Counted from the stretch's first letter, positions 25,012-34,499 are shown. The stretch: DNA of 55,054 bases from Bacteroidales bacterium (GCA_014800845.1 JAAVFJ010000025.1:1-55054); one strand, 5' to 3'. The notes: generated by a model from the letters alone, not told the origin. Numbers and translations: made by a program.

Positions 25012-26715
25012 TTAAGCCTTGTAGCTGTCTACGTCAGCGGGGTTGAAGCGGGCTATGAAGTCGGCGTGAGCAGTCACCTGAGCCTGAGCCCAGCGAGTGA
25101 ACACGCGCAGGCTCTTGGCGAAAGTGCGGTTACGCTGAGCGTCGCCGAGAAGGAGCCAACCCATGATGGTGTAGCCGGCCATCTCCACGAGGCGGCGTGC
25201 CATGAAGTCCACGTAGCCGGCCTGCTCCTTGCCGGCCTCTACAGTAGCCACTGCGTCGGCATAGAGCTTGGTCATCTCCTCGAGCATAGCGCGGATGGGT
25301 GCGTCCTCCTCGTTGAAGGGCTCGGCAGCGTATTCCTGCATGCGTGAGAGATAGGTGCCGGTGGTGACGTGGCGGATGGCTGCCACTACCTGAAGCTGTG
25401 TGGTGCCCTCGTAGATAGAGGTTATGCGGGCGTCGCGGTAGATGCGTTCGCAGGCGTAATCCTTCATGAAGCCTGAGCCGCCATGAATCTGGATGCAGTC
25501 GTAGGCGTTCTGGTTGCAGAATTCGCTTGACAGACCTTTGGCCAGGGGAGTGAAGGCGTCGGCCAGCTTGGAGTAATACTTCATCTCCTTGCGCTCCTCG
25601 GGGGTGAGCTTGCGCTCTTTGGCTATGTCTTCATAGGTCTTATACATGTCCACGAAGCGTGAGCACTCGTAGAGCAGAGAGCGGGAAGCGTCAAGCTTAC
25701 CCTTCATGATGGCGAGAATCTCGAATACGGCGGGGAACTCGATGATGGCTTTGCCGAACTGGCGGCGGTCCTTGGCGTAAGCCAGGGCTTCGCGGTAAGC
25801 CTGTTCGCTGATGCCTACGCTCTGAGCGGCTATGCCGAGGCGCGCGCCGTTCATGAGGGCCATCACATATTTGATAAGACCAAGCTTGCGGTCGCCGCAG
25901 AGCTCAGCGGGAGCATCCTTGTAGACGAGCTCGCAGGTGGGGCTACCCTTGATGCCCATCTTGTTTTCTATGCGGCGCACAGTCACACCACCGTTGCGCT
26001 TGTCGTAGATGAACATGGAGAGGCCGCGGCCATCCTTAGTGCCCTCTTCAGAGCGTGCGAGCACGAGGTGAATGTCGGCGTCGCCGTTGGTGATGAAGCG
26101 CTTAACGCCGTTGAGCACCCATGAGCCGTCCTCCTTCTGAGTGGCCTTGAGCATTACGCTCTGCAGGTCCGAGCCGGCGTCGGGCTCGGTGAGGTCCATA
26201 GACATGGTTTCACCCTCGCACACGCGGGGGATGAAGCGCTGCTTCTGGTCCTCGTTGGCAAATTCGTAGATTGTCTCGGCGCAGTCCTGCAGACCCCAGA
26301 GGTTTTCGAAACCTGCGTCAGCACGGCTCACGATGTCGGCAGCCATGATGTAGGGGGTCACGGGGAAGTTGAGGCCACCGAGGCGACGGGGCATAGACAT
26401 GCCCATGAGGCCTGCCTTGCGGGTAGCGTCGAGGTTTACCTTGGTGCCGGCGGCGTAGTGGGCGCGGCCGTCAGAGCAAGAAGCGCCTTCGTGGTCCACA
26501 TCCTCGGCGTTTTCAGCCACGATGTCGCCACAGATTTCGCCCACCACTTCGAGCACACGGTCGTAAGAGTCCATGGCATCGGCGAAGTCCACGGGAGCGT
26601 AGTCATATTTTTCGGCGTCAGCATAATCGCGCTCTTTGAGAGCCACGATTTTCTCCATCAGCGGATGGGTGAGGTAGTGCTTCAGCTCCGGATTGTCAGT
26701 ATAAAAATTAGCCAT
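25012..26715 (-). CDS. Acyl-CoA dehydrogenase with C-terminal extension
   Basis: FAD enzyme that oxidises an acyl-CoA to the enoyl-CoA and hands electrons to EtfAB. 567 residues, longer than the usual roughly 380; the extra sequence is an N-terminal part and a C-terminal helical domain as in the AcylCoA_DH_C (DmdC-like) subgroup. SMDLTEPDAGSDLQSVMLKA (about 172-191) and VLNGVKRFITNGDAD are typical FAD/substrate segments. SIYEGTTQLQ contains Glu436, at the position of the catalytic base in this family. It is the last gene of the etfB-etfA-acd operon, 2 bp after etfA. The acyl chain used is not predictable. Confidence 0.9.
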   Translation of the reverse strand: MANFYTDNPELKHYLTHPLMEKIVALKERDYADAEKYDYAPVDFADAMDSYDRVLEVVGEICGDIVAENAEDVDHEGASCSDGRAHYAAGTKVNLDATRKAGLMGMSMPRRLGGLNFPVTPYIMAADIVSRADAGFENLWGLQDCAETIYEFANEDQKQRFIPRVCEGETMSMDLTEPDAGSDLQSVMLKATQKEDGSWVLNGVKRFITNGDADIHLVLARSEEGTKDGRGLSMFIYDKRNGGVTVRRIENKMGIKGSPTCELVYKDAPAELCGDRKLGLIKYVMALMNGARLGIAAQSVGISEQAYREALAYAKDRRQFGKAIIEFPAVFEILAIMKGKLDASRSLLYECSRFVDMYKTYEDIAKERKLTPEERKEMKYYSKLADAFTPLAKGLSSEFCNQNAYDCIQIHGGSGFMKDYACERIYRDARITSIYEGTTQLQVVAAIRHVTTGTYLSRMQEYAAEPFNEEDAPIRAMLEEMTKLYADAVATVEAGKEQAGYVDFMARRLVEMAGYTIMGWLLLGDAQRNRTFAKSLRVFTRWAQAQVTAHADFIARFNPADVDSYKA

Positions 26716-26717
26716 GA

Positions 26718-27746
26718 TTACTTAGAATTCTTTTTGTAATACTTGATGAGGCGCGGAAGCACGTCCTCGATGTTGCCGGTTATTACGTAGTCGGCTATGG
26801 TGTTGATGGGGGCGTTGGGATCATTGTTCACCGAGATGATGATTGATGAGTCCTGCATGCCGGCAATGTGCTGAATCTGGCCTGAGATGCCGCAGGCTAT
26901 GTAGAGCTTCGGGCGCACGGTCACACCTGTCTGGCCAATCTGGCGGTCATGGTCCACCCAGCCGGCGTCCACAGCCGCACGGCTTGCGCCTACCTCGGCA
27001 CCGAGAGTGTCGGCGAGCTGCTGAAGCAGGTCGAAGTTCTCCTTGCTGCCCACGCCGTAGCCGCCGGCCACGATGATGGGTGAGCCCTTGAGGTTCACTT
27101 TGCTCTTGGCCACGTGGCGGTCTATGATTTCCACTACGTAGTCCTCGGGCTTGGTGTATTTGTTGGCGTCGAGTTCTATTACCTCACCCTTGTAGTCGGG
27201 GTCATACACCTCTTTCTTCATCACGCCCTCGCGCACGGTAGCCATCTGGGGGCGGCAGTCGGGGTTCACGATTGTAGCCACGATGTTGCCGCCGAAAGCG
27301 GGACGAATCTGCAGCAGCAGGTTCTCGTAGTCCTTCTTGCTCTTGGGGTCGGTGTGGTTGCCGATTTCGAGTGAGGTGCAGTCGGCGGTGAGGCCGGAGT
27401 GCAGGCATGAGCTCACGCGGGGACCGAGGTCACGGCCTATGGAGGTGGCGCCCATGAAGGCAATCTGGGGCTTGATTTCGCGGAAAAGGTTGATGAGGAT
27501 TGAGGAGTGGGGCAGGGAGGTGTAGGGGTAGAGACGCTTGTCTTCCACCTTGTAGAGGCGATCCACGCCGTAGGGGAACACCTGCTCCTCTATTCCTTTG
27601 AGATTATCGCCTGCCACTACGGCTTCGAGTTTGCAGCCGAGCTGATTGGCCAGCGAGCGACCTTTGGTGAGGAGCTCGAGGCTCACGTCGGCCACACGTC
27701 CGTCCTCGTATTCGAGGTAAACTATGAGATTATTCTGGTCTGACAT
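26718..27746 (-). CDS. etfA: Electron transfer flavoprotein, alpha subunit
   Basis: Carries FAD and forms a heterodimer with EtfB. 342 residues. The C-terminal FAD domain has IVAGGYGVGSKENFDLL, GASRAAVDAGW, RQIGQTGVTVRPKLYIACGI and IQHIAGMQDS, all family hallmarks. It lies 5 bp downstream of etfB and 2 bp upstream of the acyl-CoA dehydrogenase. Together they move electrons from acyl-CoA oxidation, or the reverse, to a cellular acceptor. Confidence 0.94.
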   Translation of the reverse strand: MSDQNNLIVYLEYEDGRVADVSLELLTKGRSLANQLGCKLEAVVAGDNLKGIEEQVFPYGVDRLYKVEDKRLYPYTSLPHSSILINLFREIKPQIAFMGATSIGRDLGPRVSSCLHSGLTADCTSLEIGNHTDPKSKKDYENLLLQIRPAFGGNIVATIVNPDCRPQMATVREGVMKKEVYDPDYKGEVIELDANKYTKPEDYVVEIIDRHVAKSKVNLKGSPIIVAGGYGVGSKENFDLLQQLADTLGAEVGASRAAVDAGWVDHDRQIGQTGVTVRPKLYIACGISGQIQHIAGMQDSSIIISVNNDPNAPINTIADYVITGNIEDVLPRLIKYYKKNSK

Positions 27747-27751
27747 TTCTT

Positions 27752-28621
27752 TTAGCCTATTGTATGGTTAGCGATAAGTTCCTTGATGAGTGCTTCGAGT
27801 TCCTCGTCGGTGGCGGGCACATTGCGTGCATCCTTGGCGGTGAAGACTACGTTTTCGATGGCTTTAACCTTGGTGGGTGAGCCTGAGAGGCCGCACTGTT
27901 CCAGGTCTGCGTCTACGTAGGCTGCGTTCCACTCGTCAACCTTGAGGTAGGGCTTGGCTTCGAGCATAGCTTTCTTCTGCTCGTCGTTGGCAGCTTCGGT
28001 GAGTGATGCAGCGTTTTTGTATTTGAGCAGAGCCTTGGCGTTGCGGGGGCGGCAGGGGGCGGCCGAGCCGTTTACGGTAACCACGAGGGGGAGGGGGCAG
28101 CTCACAGTCTCCACGCCGCTCTCGATGCGGCGGGTTATGATTGCTTTGCCATCCTTGATTTCAGAGATTTCCTCGGCGTAAGTCACCTGAGGGATGCCGA
28201 GTTTTTCGGCAATCTGGGGGCCAACCTGGGCGGTATCGCCGTCAATGGCCTGACGACCGCCGATGATGATGTCGAAGTCACCCATCTTGCGGGCAGCGGT
28301 GGCCAGGGCGTAAGAGGTGGCCAAAGTGTCGGCACCTGCAAAGGCGCGGTCAGAGAGCACTACGCCGCCGTCGGCACCGCGGAACAGACCTTCGCGGATG
28401 ATGTCTGCCGCACGTGGGGGGCCCATAGTGAGCAGAGTCACCTTGCTGCCGGGATACTTGTCTTTGAGGCTGAGAGCCTGCTCCAAGGCATTGAGGTCTT
28501 CGGGATTGAAAATCGCGGGGAGTGCCGAGCGATTGATGGTCCCGTCTTCCTTCATTGCATCTTTGCCCACATTGCGGGTGTCGGGCACCTGCTTGGCGAG
28601 CACAATAATGTTAAAGCTCAT
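27752..28621 (-). CDS. etfB: Electron transfer flavoprotein, beta subunit, resembling bifurcating types
   Basis: 289 residues starting MSFNIIVLAKQVPDTRNVGK. I use the ATG at 28621 because family proteins start here; 25 more codons upstream have no similarity. VTLLTMGPPRAADIIREGLF followed by VVLSDRAFAGADTLATSYAL (about 61-105) resembles EtfB of clostridial electron-bifurcating Etf, where this region binds a second FAD. That is a motif reading only. If true, the complex would couple NADH oxidation to ferredoxin reduction, which could feed the Rnf complex encoded about 20 kb away. Confidence 0.92.
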   Translation of the reverse strand: MSFNIIVLAKQVPDTRNVGKDAMKEDGTINRSALPAIFNPEDLNALEQALSLKDKYPGSKVTLLTMGPPRAADIIREGLFRGADGGVVLSDRAFAGADTLATSYALATAARKMGDFDIIIGGRQAIDGDTAQVGPQIAEKLGIPQVTYAEEISEIKDGKAIITRRIESGVETVSCPLPLVVTVNGSAAPCRPRNAKALLKYKNAASLTEAANDEQKKAMLEAKPYLKVDEWNAAYVDADLEQCGLSGSPTKVKAIENVVFTAKDARNVPATDEELEALIKELIANHTIG

Positions 28622-28757
28622 GTTGGAGATATTTGTTTTTAAGAAGAAGCGTGGCGCCCGGTCTCCGCTGAGGGCGGATAGGGGAGTCGGCTCCATTCAG
28701 GTTTAGTCCTAAAATCTGTTGTTACACGGGAATTACGCGGGAAAACATAATCCGCGG

Positions 28758-28787
28758 CAAAGATACAAAAAAATTCCCTAACGCCAA
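28758..28787 (-). promoter_or_regulatory. Promoter of the etfBA-acd operon
   Basis: Read on the minus strand, the -7 box TATCTTTG covers 28765-28758, with TTG at 28787-28785 19 bp upstream. The leader is about 130 nt. The 28622-28999 gap otherwise holds no supported gene; a weak + strand box (TAACTTTA, 28915-28922) might serve the thioredoxin operon. Confidence 0.65.
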
Positions 28788-28999
28788 TGCTTTTGCACAG
28801 ATTTCCCGATTCTGAGCAAGAATTTTCTGCTGAGGCTCCGGCAGGAGGGATGTGAATAGGCTATGGTGGAGAAAGTTTTTGGGCGGAAAGAGTGGATTAC
28901 TCGGGATTTTTCTGTAACTTTAGGGCCTATTTTATGTCTAAAGATTGACAGATTTGCTGTCGGTGCTTTTAACTTGCTTATAATCAACATTCTACCAAT

Positions 29000-29485
29000 A
29001 TGAAGAAGTTTTCTCTAATGCTTGTGGCCATGTTGCTGACCCTGATTTCAGCCAAGGCCGAACTTCCGGCAGTGGTGCTGACTGATATGTATGGCAACAC
29101 TGTGGACACCTCTACTCTCTCTAACGATGGCAAACCGATGCTCATCTCCTTCTGGGCCACCTGGTGCAAGCCCTGCAAGCGTGAGCTGAAGGCCATACAT
29201 GAAGTGTATCCCGACTGGGTTGATGAAACCGGTGTGAGGGTGATAGCCGTCAGCATCGACGAGGCTCAGAACGCTCAGAAGGTGCGTCCGTTTGTGGATG
29301 GTCAGGGCTGGGAATACACCGTGCTGCTTGACACCAACCGCGAGTTTGCCCGCCAGATGGGTGTGACCGACCCTCCGCAGACATTCATCATCGACGGCAA
29401 GGGCAACATCGTCTGGAGCCACAAGGGCTATGTGGATGGTGGCGAAGAGGAGATGTATGACGTGCTCCGCGAGCTCGTGAAGTAA
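29000..29485 (+). CDS. TlpA-like periplasmic thioredoxin
   Basis: 161 residues: signal peptide (1-20, ending SAKA), then a TlpA/ResA-type thioredoxin domain. The active site is WCKPCK (Cys56, Cys59). The cis-proline region reads TDPPQTFIID. Such proteins keep selected exported cysteines reduced and need electrons from DsbD or CcdA. A DsbD homologue is the fourth gene of this operon, giving a direct electron source. The gene starts the cluster; no strong promoter box is seen, only a weak TAACTTTA at 28915. Confidence 0.9.
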   Translation: MKKFSLMLVAMLLTLISAKAELPAVVLTDMYGNTVDTSTLSNDGKPMLISFWATWCKPCKRELKAIHEVYPDWVDETGVRVIAVSIDEAQNAQKVRPFVDGQGWEYTVLLDTNREFARQMGVTDPPQTFIIDGKGNIVWSHKGYVDGGEEEMYDVLRELVK

Positions 29486-29512
29486 TCAATTTCTGACTAC
29501 ACTAACTATACC

Positions 29513-31294
29513 GTGACTAACAAGTATTTCATGACTGCGCTGATGGCAGCGGCGGCTTTCATGCCCCTCTCGGCGCAGGTGCTCGAGGGGGTGCCTAATT
29601 CCGGCCCGGAGCCGGAGATAGCGCTCGTGCCCTCTGACTCCACTCAGAAGAGTGACAACTGGTTTAAGAAGATACGTGTGTCGGGAGCTCTGCAGACAGA
29701 ATTCCTGATACCGGTGGATGACCACGGCCTGGGCCAGATGCACAATGACCGCGATGTCTACGCCGGCGATGTGCTCAACAATACCTATTTTGATCTCAAT
29801 CTTAATGCGCCGTATCTCTCGGTGGGTGCGCGATTCGAGTGGGCCAAGTGGCCGCTGCCGGGCTATGAGAAGGATTTTGAGGGCTGGGGTGTGCCTTACA
29901 TCTGGGCCACGGGCCGCTATAAGTGGGCCTCGCTCACTGTGGGTGACTACTACGAGCAGTTCGGCTCCGGACTGATTCTGCGCACCTATGAGGAGCGCTC
30001 GCTCGGCATTGACAATGCCCTGCGTGGCGGCCGACTGAAGCTCAATCCCCTTCCCGGGCTGCAGTTTACGGCTCTGGCCGGCAAGCAGCGTTATTACTGG
30101 GAGCATAATTCCTCATGGATATGGGGCGCCGATGCGGAGTGGAATCTTGCCGAAAGTTTCCGCAAGGCTTTCAATCCGAATTGGGGTGTGACCGTGGGCT
30201 TCAGCTATGTGGGCAAGCATGAGAAGGAGACCTATATGGATGCTCCCGACTTCATGAACCGCCTGCATTTCCCTGAGAACACTGCGGCTTTCGATGCCCG
30301 CGTGCGCCTGAAGATGCATGACTTCTCGCTGCTGCTCGAGGGGGCTACCCGCAATAACGAGCCCTCGGCTGACAATAATTACACCTATCGCCGCGGCTCG
30401 GCTGCCCTGGCTTCGCTCTCCTACTCTTCGCGCGGATTCTCGGCATTGCTGCAGGCCAAGCGTTCCGATAACATGAGCTGGCGCTCTGACCGCAATGTCA
30501 CGGGTGTCTCCTCGTTTATCAACAATATGCCCCCCTTCACCATGACGCAGACTTATGCGCTGGCGGCCATGTACCCCTACGCTACTCAGGCCGACGGCGA
30601 ATGGGCCTATCAGCTTGAGGTGCGCTATCTGTGCAAGCGCGGCACTCCGCTGGGGGGCAAGTATGGCACTCAGCTGCGTCTGTCAGGCAGCCTCATCAAT
30701 GCGCTTGACCGCGACTGGCCCGAGGGCGTGGCTCACATTAAGGATTCCTACACACCCGGCACCGACGGCTACGGCGCTCCATTCTGGAAGGCCGGTTCGC
30801 TGAATTATGCCGACGTGAACGTGGAAATCAACAAGAAGCTCACCCGCAGTTTCTCGCTGACGCTGTTCTATCTGTTCCAGAAATATAACCAGGCCGTGAT
30901 TCTCGGCCACGGTGTGAATGGCGACATGGTGACTGCCAACACCTTTGTGGCCGAAGGTCAGTGGAAAATCAACCGCAAGACCCAGCTGCGCTTCGAGGCT
31001 CAGTATCTCCACACCAAGCAGGACCTGGGCGACTGGCTGGCTGCTACGCTCGAGCTTTCGCTCGCGCCCCACTGGATGATCACGGTTACCGACATGCAGA
31101 ACTTCAATTCCGATGAGAATCTCGGACCCGTCAAGAAGAATTACTACACATTCGGTGTGACCTACAACTATCGCCGCAACCGCTTCTACCTGGCTTACGG
31201 GCGCACTCGCGAGGGCTACAACTGCTCGGGTGGCATCTGCCGCTGGGTTCCGGCTTCCAAGGGTTTCACTCTCACATATAATTACTCATTCTGA
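29513..31294 (+). CDS. DUF6029-like outer-membrane barrel protein
   Basis: 593 residues from a GTG start at 29513, which supplies the basic start of the signal peptide (MTNKYFMTALMAAAAFMPLS, cleaved near AQ). An ATG at 29531 is the alternative start. The body is a series of amphipathic strands ending in aromatic residues, with a C-terminal Phe (YNYSF), so an outer-membrane barrel is likely. A cysteine pair near the C-terminus lies in YNCSGGICRW, plus one cysteine in YLCKRG. I associate this with DUF6029 from memory. It stands 27 bp after the thioredoxin gene and 3 bp before the Omp28 gene; the cysteine pair may be handled by its neighbours. Confidence 0.7.
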   Translation: MTNKYFMTALMAAAAFMPLSAQVLEGVPNSGPEPEIALVPSDSTQKSDNWFKKIRVSGALQTEFLIPVDDHGLGQMHNDRDVYAGDVLNNTYFDLNLNAPYLSVGARFEWAKWPLPGYEKDFEGWGVPYIWATGRYKWASLTVGDYYEQFGSGLILRTYEERSLGIDNALRGGRLKLNPLPGLQFTALAGKQRYYWEHNSSWIWGADAEWNLAESFRKAFNPNWGVTVGFSYVGKHEKETYMDAPDFMNRLHFPENTAAFDARVRLKMHDFSLLLEGATRNNEPSADNNYTYRRGSAALASLSYSSRGFSALLQAKRSDNMSWRSDRNVTGVSSFINNMPPFTMTQTYALAAMYPYATQADGEWAYQLEVRYLCKRGTPLGGKYGTQLRLSGSLINALDRDWPEGVAHIKDSYTPGTDGYGAPFWKAGSLNYADVNVEINKKLTRSFSLTLFYLFQKYNQAVILGHGVNGDMVTANTFVAEGQWKINRKTQLRFEAQYLHTKQDLGDWLAATLELSLAPHWMITVTDMQNFNSDENLGPVKKNYYTFGVTYNYRRNRFYLAYGRTREGYNCSGGICRWVPASKGFTLTYNYSF

Positions 31295-31297
31295 TTT

Positions 31298-32128
31298 ATG
31301 CGTAGTCCATACATATTATATATAGCAGGCGTATGTCTGAGTCTGCTGGCGGCTTCATGCGACAATATCGATGAGCAGGACCGACTGATTCCCGTGGAGC
31401 GTCCACATTCCGACAAGGTGGTGCTGCTTGAGGAGTTCACCGGCGCGCGCTGTGTGAATTGTCCCAATGGCGCGGAGGCTGTCCACGCCATGCTTGAGAG
31501 CGATGCTTTCAAGGGGCGCCTGGTGGCAGTGAGTCTCTACCCCTCGCAGATGGTGAGTCTGACCACTCCCATCAATGTCGACCTCAGAACGGAGGCGGCC
31601 ACCGACTATTTTAGCGCTTACGACGGTCCATCGAAGGGTCTGCCCAGCGCTATGTTTGACCGCACCCCCTATCAGGGTTCCGTGCTGCAGACCACTGTGG
31701 CCTCATGGAGCTCTGTGGTGAGCGCCATGCTCGCCGGCACCGCTCCGGTGACCATCAATCTGGACGCTGACTTCGACGACTCCTCCCGCGAGTTGACTAT
31801 AAACTACGATGTGGCCTATGACGAACCTATCATCGAGGAGGTCTGCATGCAGCTCTATGTCATAGAAAACGGCATAGTCTCCCGCCAGTCCTCTACCACA
31901 GGCACTCTGCAGAATTATGTGAACAACCATGTGCTGCGCACCGCTGCCAACGGCACCTGGGGTGAGAGTCTCGGTGCCAATCATCTGCCCACTACTCACT
32001 CGCTTGGCAACACCACCGTCACCCTCGATGCCGGCTGGAAGGCTGAGAACATTCAGGTGGTAGGCTTCGTGTATCGCGCCTCTGACCGCACTGTGCTGCA
32101 GGCCCATCTGCTCGAATCAATAATATAA
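31298..32128 (+). CDS. Omp28-related lipoprotein with thioredoxin-like motif
   Basis: 276 residues. A lipoprotein signal ends LLAASC (Cys21). The mature N-terminus holds an Omp28 segment, VVLLEEFTGARCVNCPNG, whose CVNC pair (Cys52, Cys55) looks like a thioredoxin active site after the usual strand. The C-terminal half is beta-rich (cadherin/jelly-roll-like). Omp28 of Porphyromonas is described as a surface lipoprotein/adhesin, but the CxxC motif suggests redox or metal activity. It is in the middle of the thioredoxin-DsbD operon. Confidence 0.85.
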   Translation: MRSPYILYIAGVCLSLLAASCDNIDEQDRLIPVERPHSDKVVLLEEFTGARCVNCPNGAEAVHAMLESDAFKGRLVAVSLYPSQMVSLTTPINVDLRTEAATDYFSAYDGPSKGLPSAMFDRTPYQGSVLQTTVASWSSVVSAMLAGTAPVTINLDADFDDSSRELTINYDVAYDEPIIEEVCMQLYVIENGIVSRQSSTTGTLQNYVNNHVLRTAANGTWGESLGANHLPTTHSLGNTTVTLDAGWKAENIQVVGFVYRASDRTVLQAHLLESII

Positions 32129-32139
32129 ACTGACAGCAA

Positions 32140-34197
32140 ATGAAGAAGTTTCTATTTTCACTCATAACTCTTCTCTGCAGCCTGCCGCTGATGCTTCAGG
32201 GCGCCCCGGTGGAGTGGTCTTACAAGCTTGTGGACTCCGGCACTGACCACCCCTCGCTGCAGATTACCGCAACAATCGAGAGCGGCTACCATCTTTATGA
32301 CTTCACGCATAAGGGCATGGAGAATCCGCTTCACATCACCGTGTCCGGAGACGGTGTGCAGGCCGTAGGTGCTCCCAAGGCTGCCCGCGCTCCCAAGGCG
32401 GAGATTGACGAAGATGGCGCCGATGCCCGCTATTACACCGGTTCCATCACATTTACTCAGGCGCTGAAACCCACCGCTGCCAATTATAAGGTGACGGTGA
32501 AGGTGACAGGCCAGGCCTGCAACGAGAGCTCATGCTCCAATATCAACACCGGCAAGGTGCTGGAAGGAACCGCTCCGGCCCCTAAGGCTGACGACAAGAA
32601 AGCTGACGCTGCTGATAAGCAGGGAGAAGATGCCTCTACTGAGGAGCAGGTGGCAGAGCTCGTAGCGCCTATGGTGGCTACCGCAGACTCCCTCCCTGCC
32701 GATAGCGCAGCTATGCTTGGTGCCGGCATTGATAATAACAATCTCTGGAAAAATGTAGAGCCTCAGCTCCGTGAATTCTCTCATGAGTCGGAGGAGACAA
32801 GTCTGTGGGCCATACTGCTGGCAGGCATGCTCGGCGGCCTGATTGCCCTGTTCACCCCCTGCATTTGGCCCATGATTCCTATGACCGTTTCCTTTTTCCT
32901 GAAGCAGAACAAGAGCAGGGCTGCCGGCATACGCTCCGCCATAATCTACGGCATCTCAATCATAGTAATCTATGTGGCCATCGGCTTCATAGTGACCGGT
33001 CTGGTCGGTGCCGGCGGCTTGAATGAGCTCAGCACCAACGCCTGGTTCAACGTCTTCTTCTTCCTGCTCCTGGTGGTGTTTGCCATCAGCTTCATGGGCG
33101 CGTTTGAAATCACCATGCCCTCGAAGTTTGTCAACAAGATGGATGCCAAAGCCGATTCCACCATCGGTCTGCTCTCCATCTTCCTCATGGCCTTCGTGCT
33201 CGCACTTGTCTCCTTCTCCTGCACCGGTCCCATCGTGGGCACCCTGCTTGTGGAGACAGCCACCACCGGCAACTACCTTTCCCCCGCCGTGGGCATGTTT
33301 GGCTTCGCCTTCGCTCTGGCGCTCCCCTTCACCATCTTCGCCATGTTCCCCACCATGCTGAAGTCCATGCCCAAGAGTGGCGGCTGGCTTAACTCAGTGA
33401 AAGTGGTGCTCGGCTTCCTGGAGCTTGCCCTCGCGCTTAAATTCCTCTCAATAGCTGACCTCACCAACAACTGGCGCATACTCGACCGCGAAGTCTTCCT
33501 CTGCCTCTGGATAGTGATCTTCGGCCTGCTGGGCATGTATCTGCTGGGCAAGCTGCGTCTGCCTCATGACTCCAAAGTAGAGAAAATCGGTGTGGGCAGG
33601 CTGATGCTGGCTATCGTGACACTGTCGTTTACGGTCTATATGATTCCCGGTCTGTGGGGCGCACCTCTCAAGGCCATCAGCGCCTTTGCTCCTCCGAGCC
33701 GCACACAGGACTTCTCCCTCTATCAGGGTGAGGTGCATCCCCGTTCGCTTGACTACGAGGAGGGCATAGCCCTCGCCGTTAAGGAGGATAAGCCCATTCT
33801 GCTTGACTTCTCAGGCCATGGCTGCACCAACTGCCGTGAGCTTGAGGGAGCTGTCTGGACCAACGATGCCGTGCGCGACATGATTAATGACGACTTCGTG
33901 CTCGTCTCCCTCATGGTCGATGAACGCACCCCGCTCCCCAAACCCATAGTGAAGGAGCGTGCCGGCGGCGAGACGGTAATCATAGAGACCATAGGCGAAC
34001 TCTGGGGCTATCTGGAGAGTGAGAAATTCGGCATAATGGCTCAGCCTTACCACGTAATCCTGGACCATGAGGGCAACCCCCTCTCGGCCCCCATGGACTA
34101 CAACAACGGCAAGAATCCCGAGCGCTACCTCGACTTCCTCCGCACCGGCCTTGACAACTACCTCAACCGCAGGGCCCCCGCAGCCGACAAAAAATGA
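32140..34197 (+). CDS. dsbD: Thiol:disulfide interchange protein DsbD
   Basis: Moves electrons from cytoplasmic thioredoxin across the inner membrane to periplasmic thiol proteins. 685 residues in the three-part DsbD order. After a signal peptide there is an N-terminal alpha-type domain with the cysteine pair in CNESSC (about 127-132). A membrane domain of eight helices follows, with Cys241 (FTPCIWPMIP) and Cys361 (SFSCTGPIVG). The C-terminal thioredoxin domain has active site GCTNC (Cys562, Cys565). A charged Ala/Lys/Asp-rich linker lies at about 145-190. It is the likely power source for the TlpA and Omp28 proteins upstream. Its stop overlaps the mntA start by ATGA. Confidence 0.93.
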   Translation: MKKFLFSLITLLCSLPLMLQGAPVEWSYKLVDSGTDHPSLQITATIESGYHLYDFTHKGMENPLHITVSGDGVQAVGAPKAARAPKAEIDEDGADARYYTGSITFTQALKPTAANYKVTVKVTGQACNESSCSNINTGKVLEGTAPAPKADDKKADAADKQGEDASTEEQVAELVAPMVATADSLPADSAAMLGAGIDNNNLWKNVEPQLREFSHESEETSLWAILLAGMLGGLIALFTPCIWPMIPMTVSFFLKQNKSRAAGIRSAIIYGISIIVIYVAIGFIVTGLVGAGGLNELSTNAWFNVFFFLLLVVFAISFMGAFEITMPSKFVNKMDAKADSTIGLLSIFLMAFVLALVSFSCTGPIVGTLLVETATTGNYLSPAVGMFGFAFALALPFTIFAMFPTMLKSMPKSGGWLNSVKVVLGFLELALALKFLSIADLTNNWRILDREVFLCLWIVIFGLLGMYLLGKLRLPHDSKVEKIGVGRLMLAIVTLSFTVYMIPGLWGAPLKAISAFAPPSRTQDFSLYQGEVHPRSLDYEEGIALAVKEDKPILLDFSGHGCTNCRELEGAVWTNDAVRDMINDDFVLVSLMVDERTPLPKPIVKERAGGETVIIETIGELWGYLESEKFGIMAQPYHVILDHEGNPLSAPMDYNNGKNPERYLDFLRTGLDNYLNRRAPAADKK

Positions 34198-34499
34198 ACT
34201 TGATCACACGTCATATTCATCAGATCCTGACTCTGTGCAAAACGCACAGAGTCAGAACATTATCCGTGTTTGGCTCCATACTCACGAACCGCTTCACGGA
34301 TAAGAGCGATGTGGATTTTCTGGTAGATTTCGAGCCTGCAGCCCCCGACAAGTGGGATTACGTAGACAATTATTTTAGTTTTCGCGATGCCCTCTCGTTA
34401 TTACTGGGCCGCGAAATTGACTTAATAGAAGAAAAGGGAATCACCAATCCGTTGTTCCGAAAAGCCGTGGACCAATCTAAACGCAAAATCTATGGATAA
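34194..34499 (+). CDS. mntA: MntA-type minimal nucleotidyltransferase antitoxin
   Basis: 101 residues. The pattern GSX10DXD (Gly27-Ser28 to Asp39-Val40-Asp41) is the MNT nucleotidyltransferase signature. In HEPN/MNT modules this protein AMPylates the HepT toxin on its conserved tyrosine and so blocks its RNase activity. The start overlaps the dsbD stop (ATGA at 34194-34197) and the end overlaps hepT by 8 bp. It is AT-richer than dsbD, which suggests the pair was acquired. Confidence 0.88.
   Translation: MNLITRHIHQILTLCKTHRVRTLSVFGSILTNRFTDKSDVDFLVDFEPAAPDKWDYVDNYFSFRDALSLLLGREIDLIEEKGITNPLFRKAVDQSKRKIYG

Noticed and set aside
28915-28922. TAACTTTA as promoter of the thioredoxin operon
   Set aside because: Last base deviates from the consensus and no -33 element fits; kept only as a weak possibility in the text.
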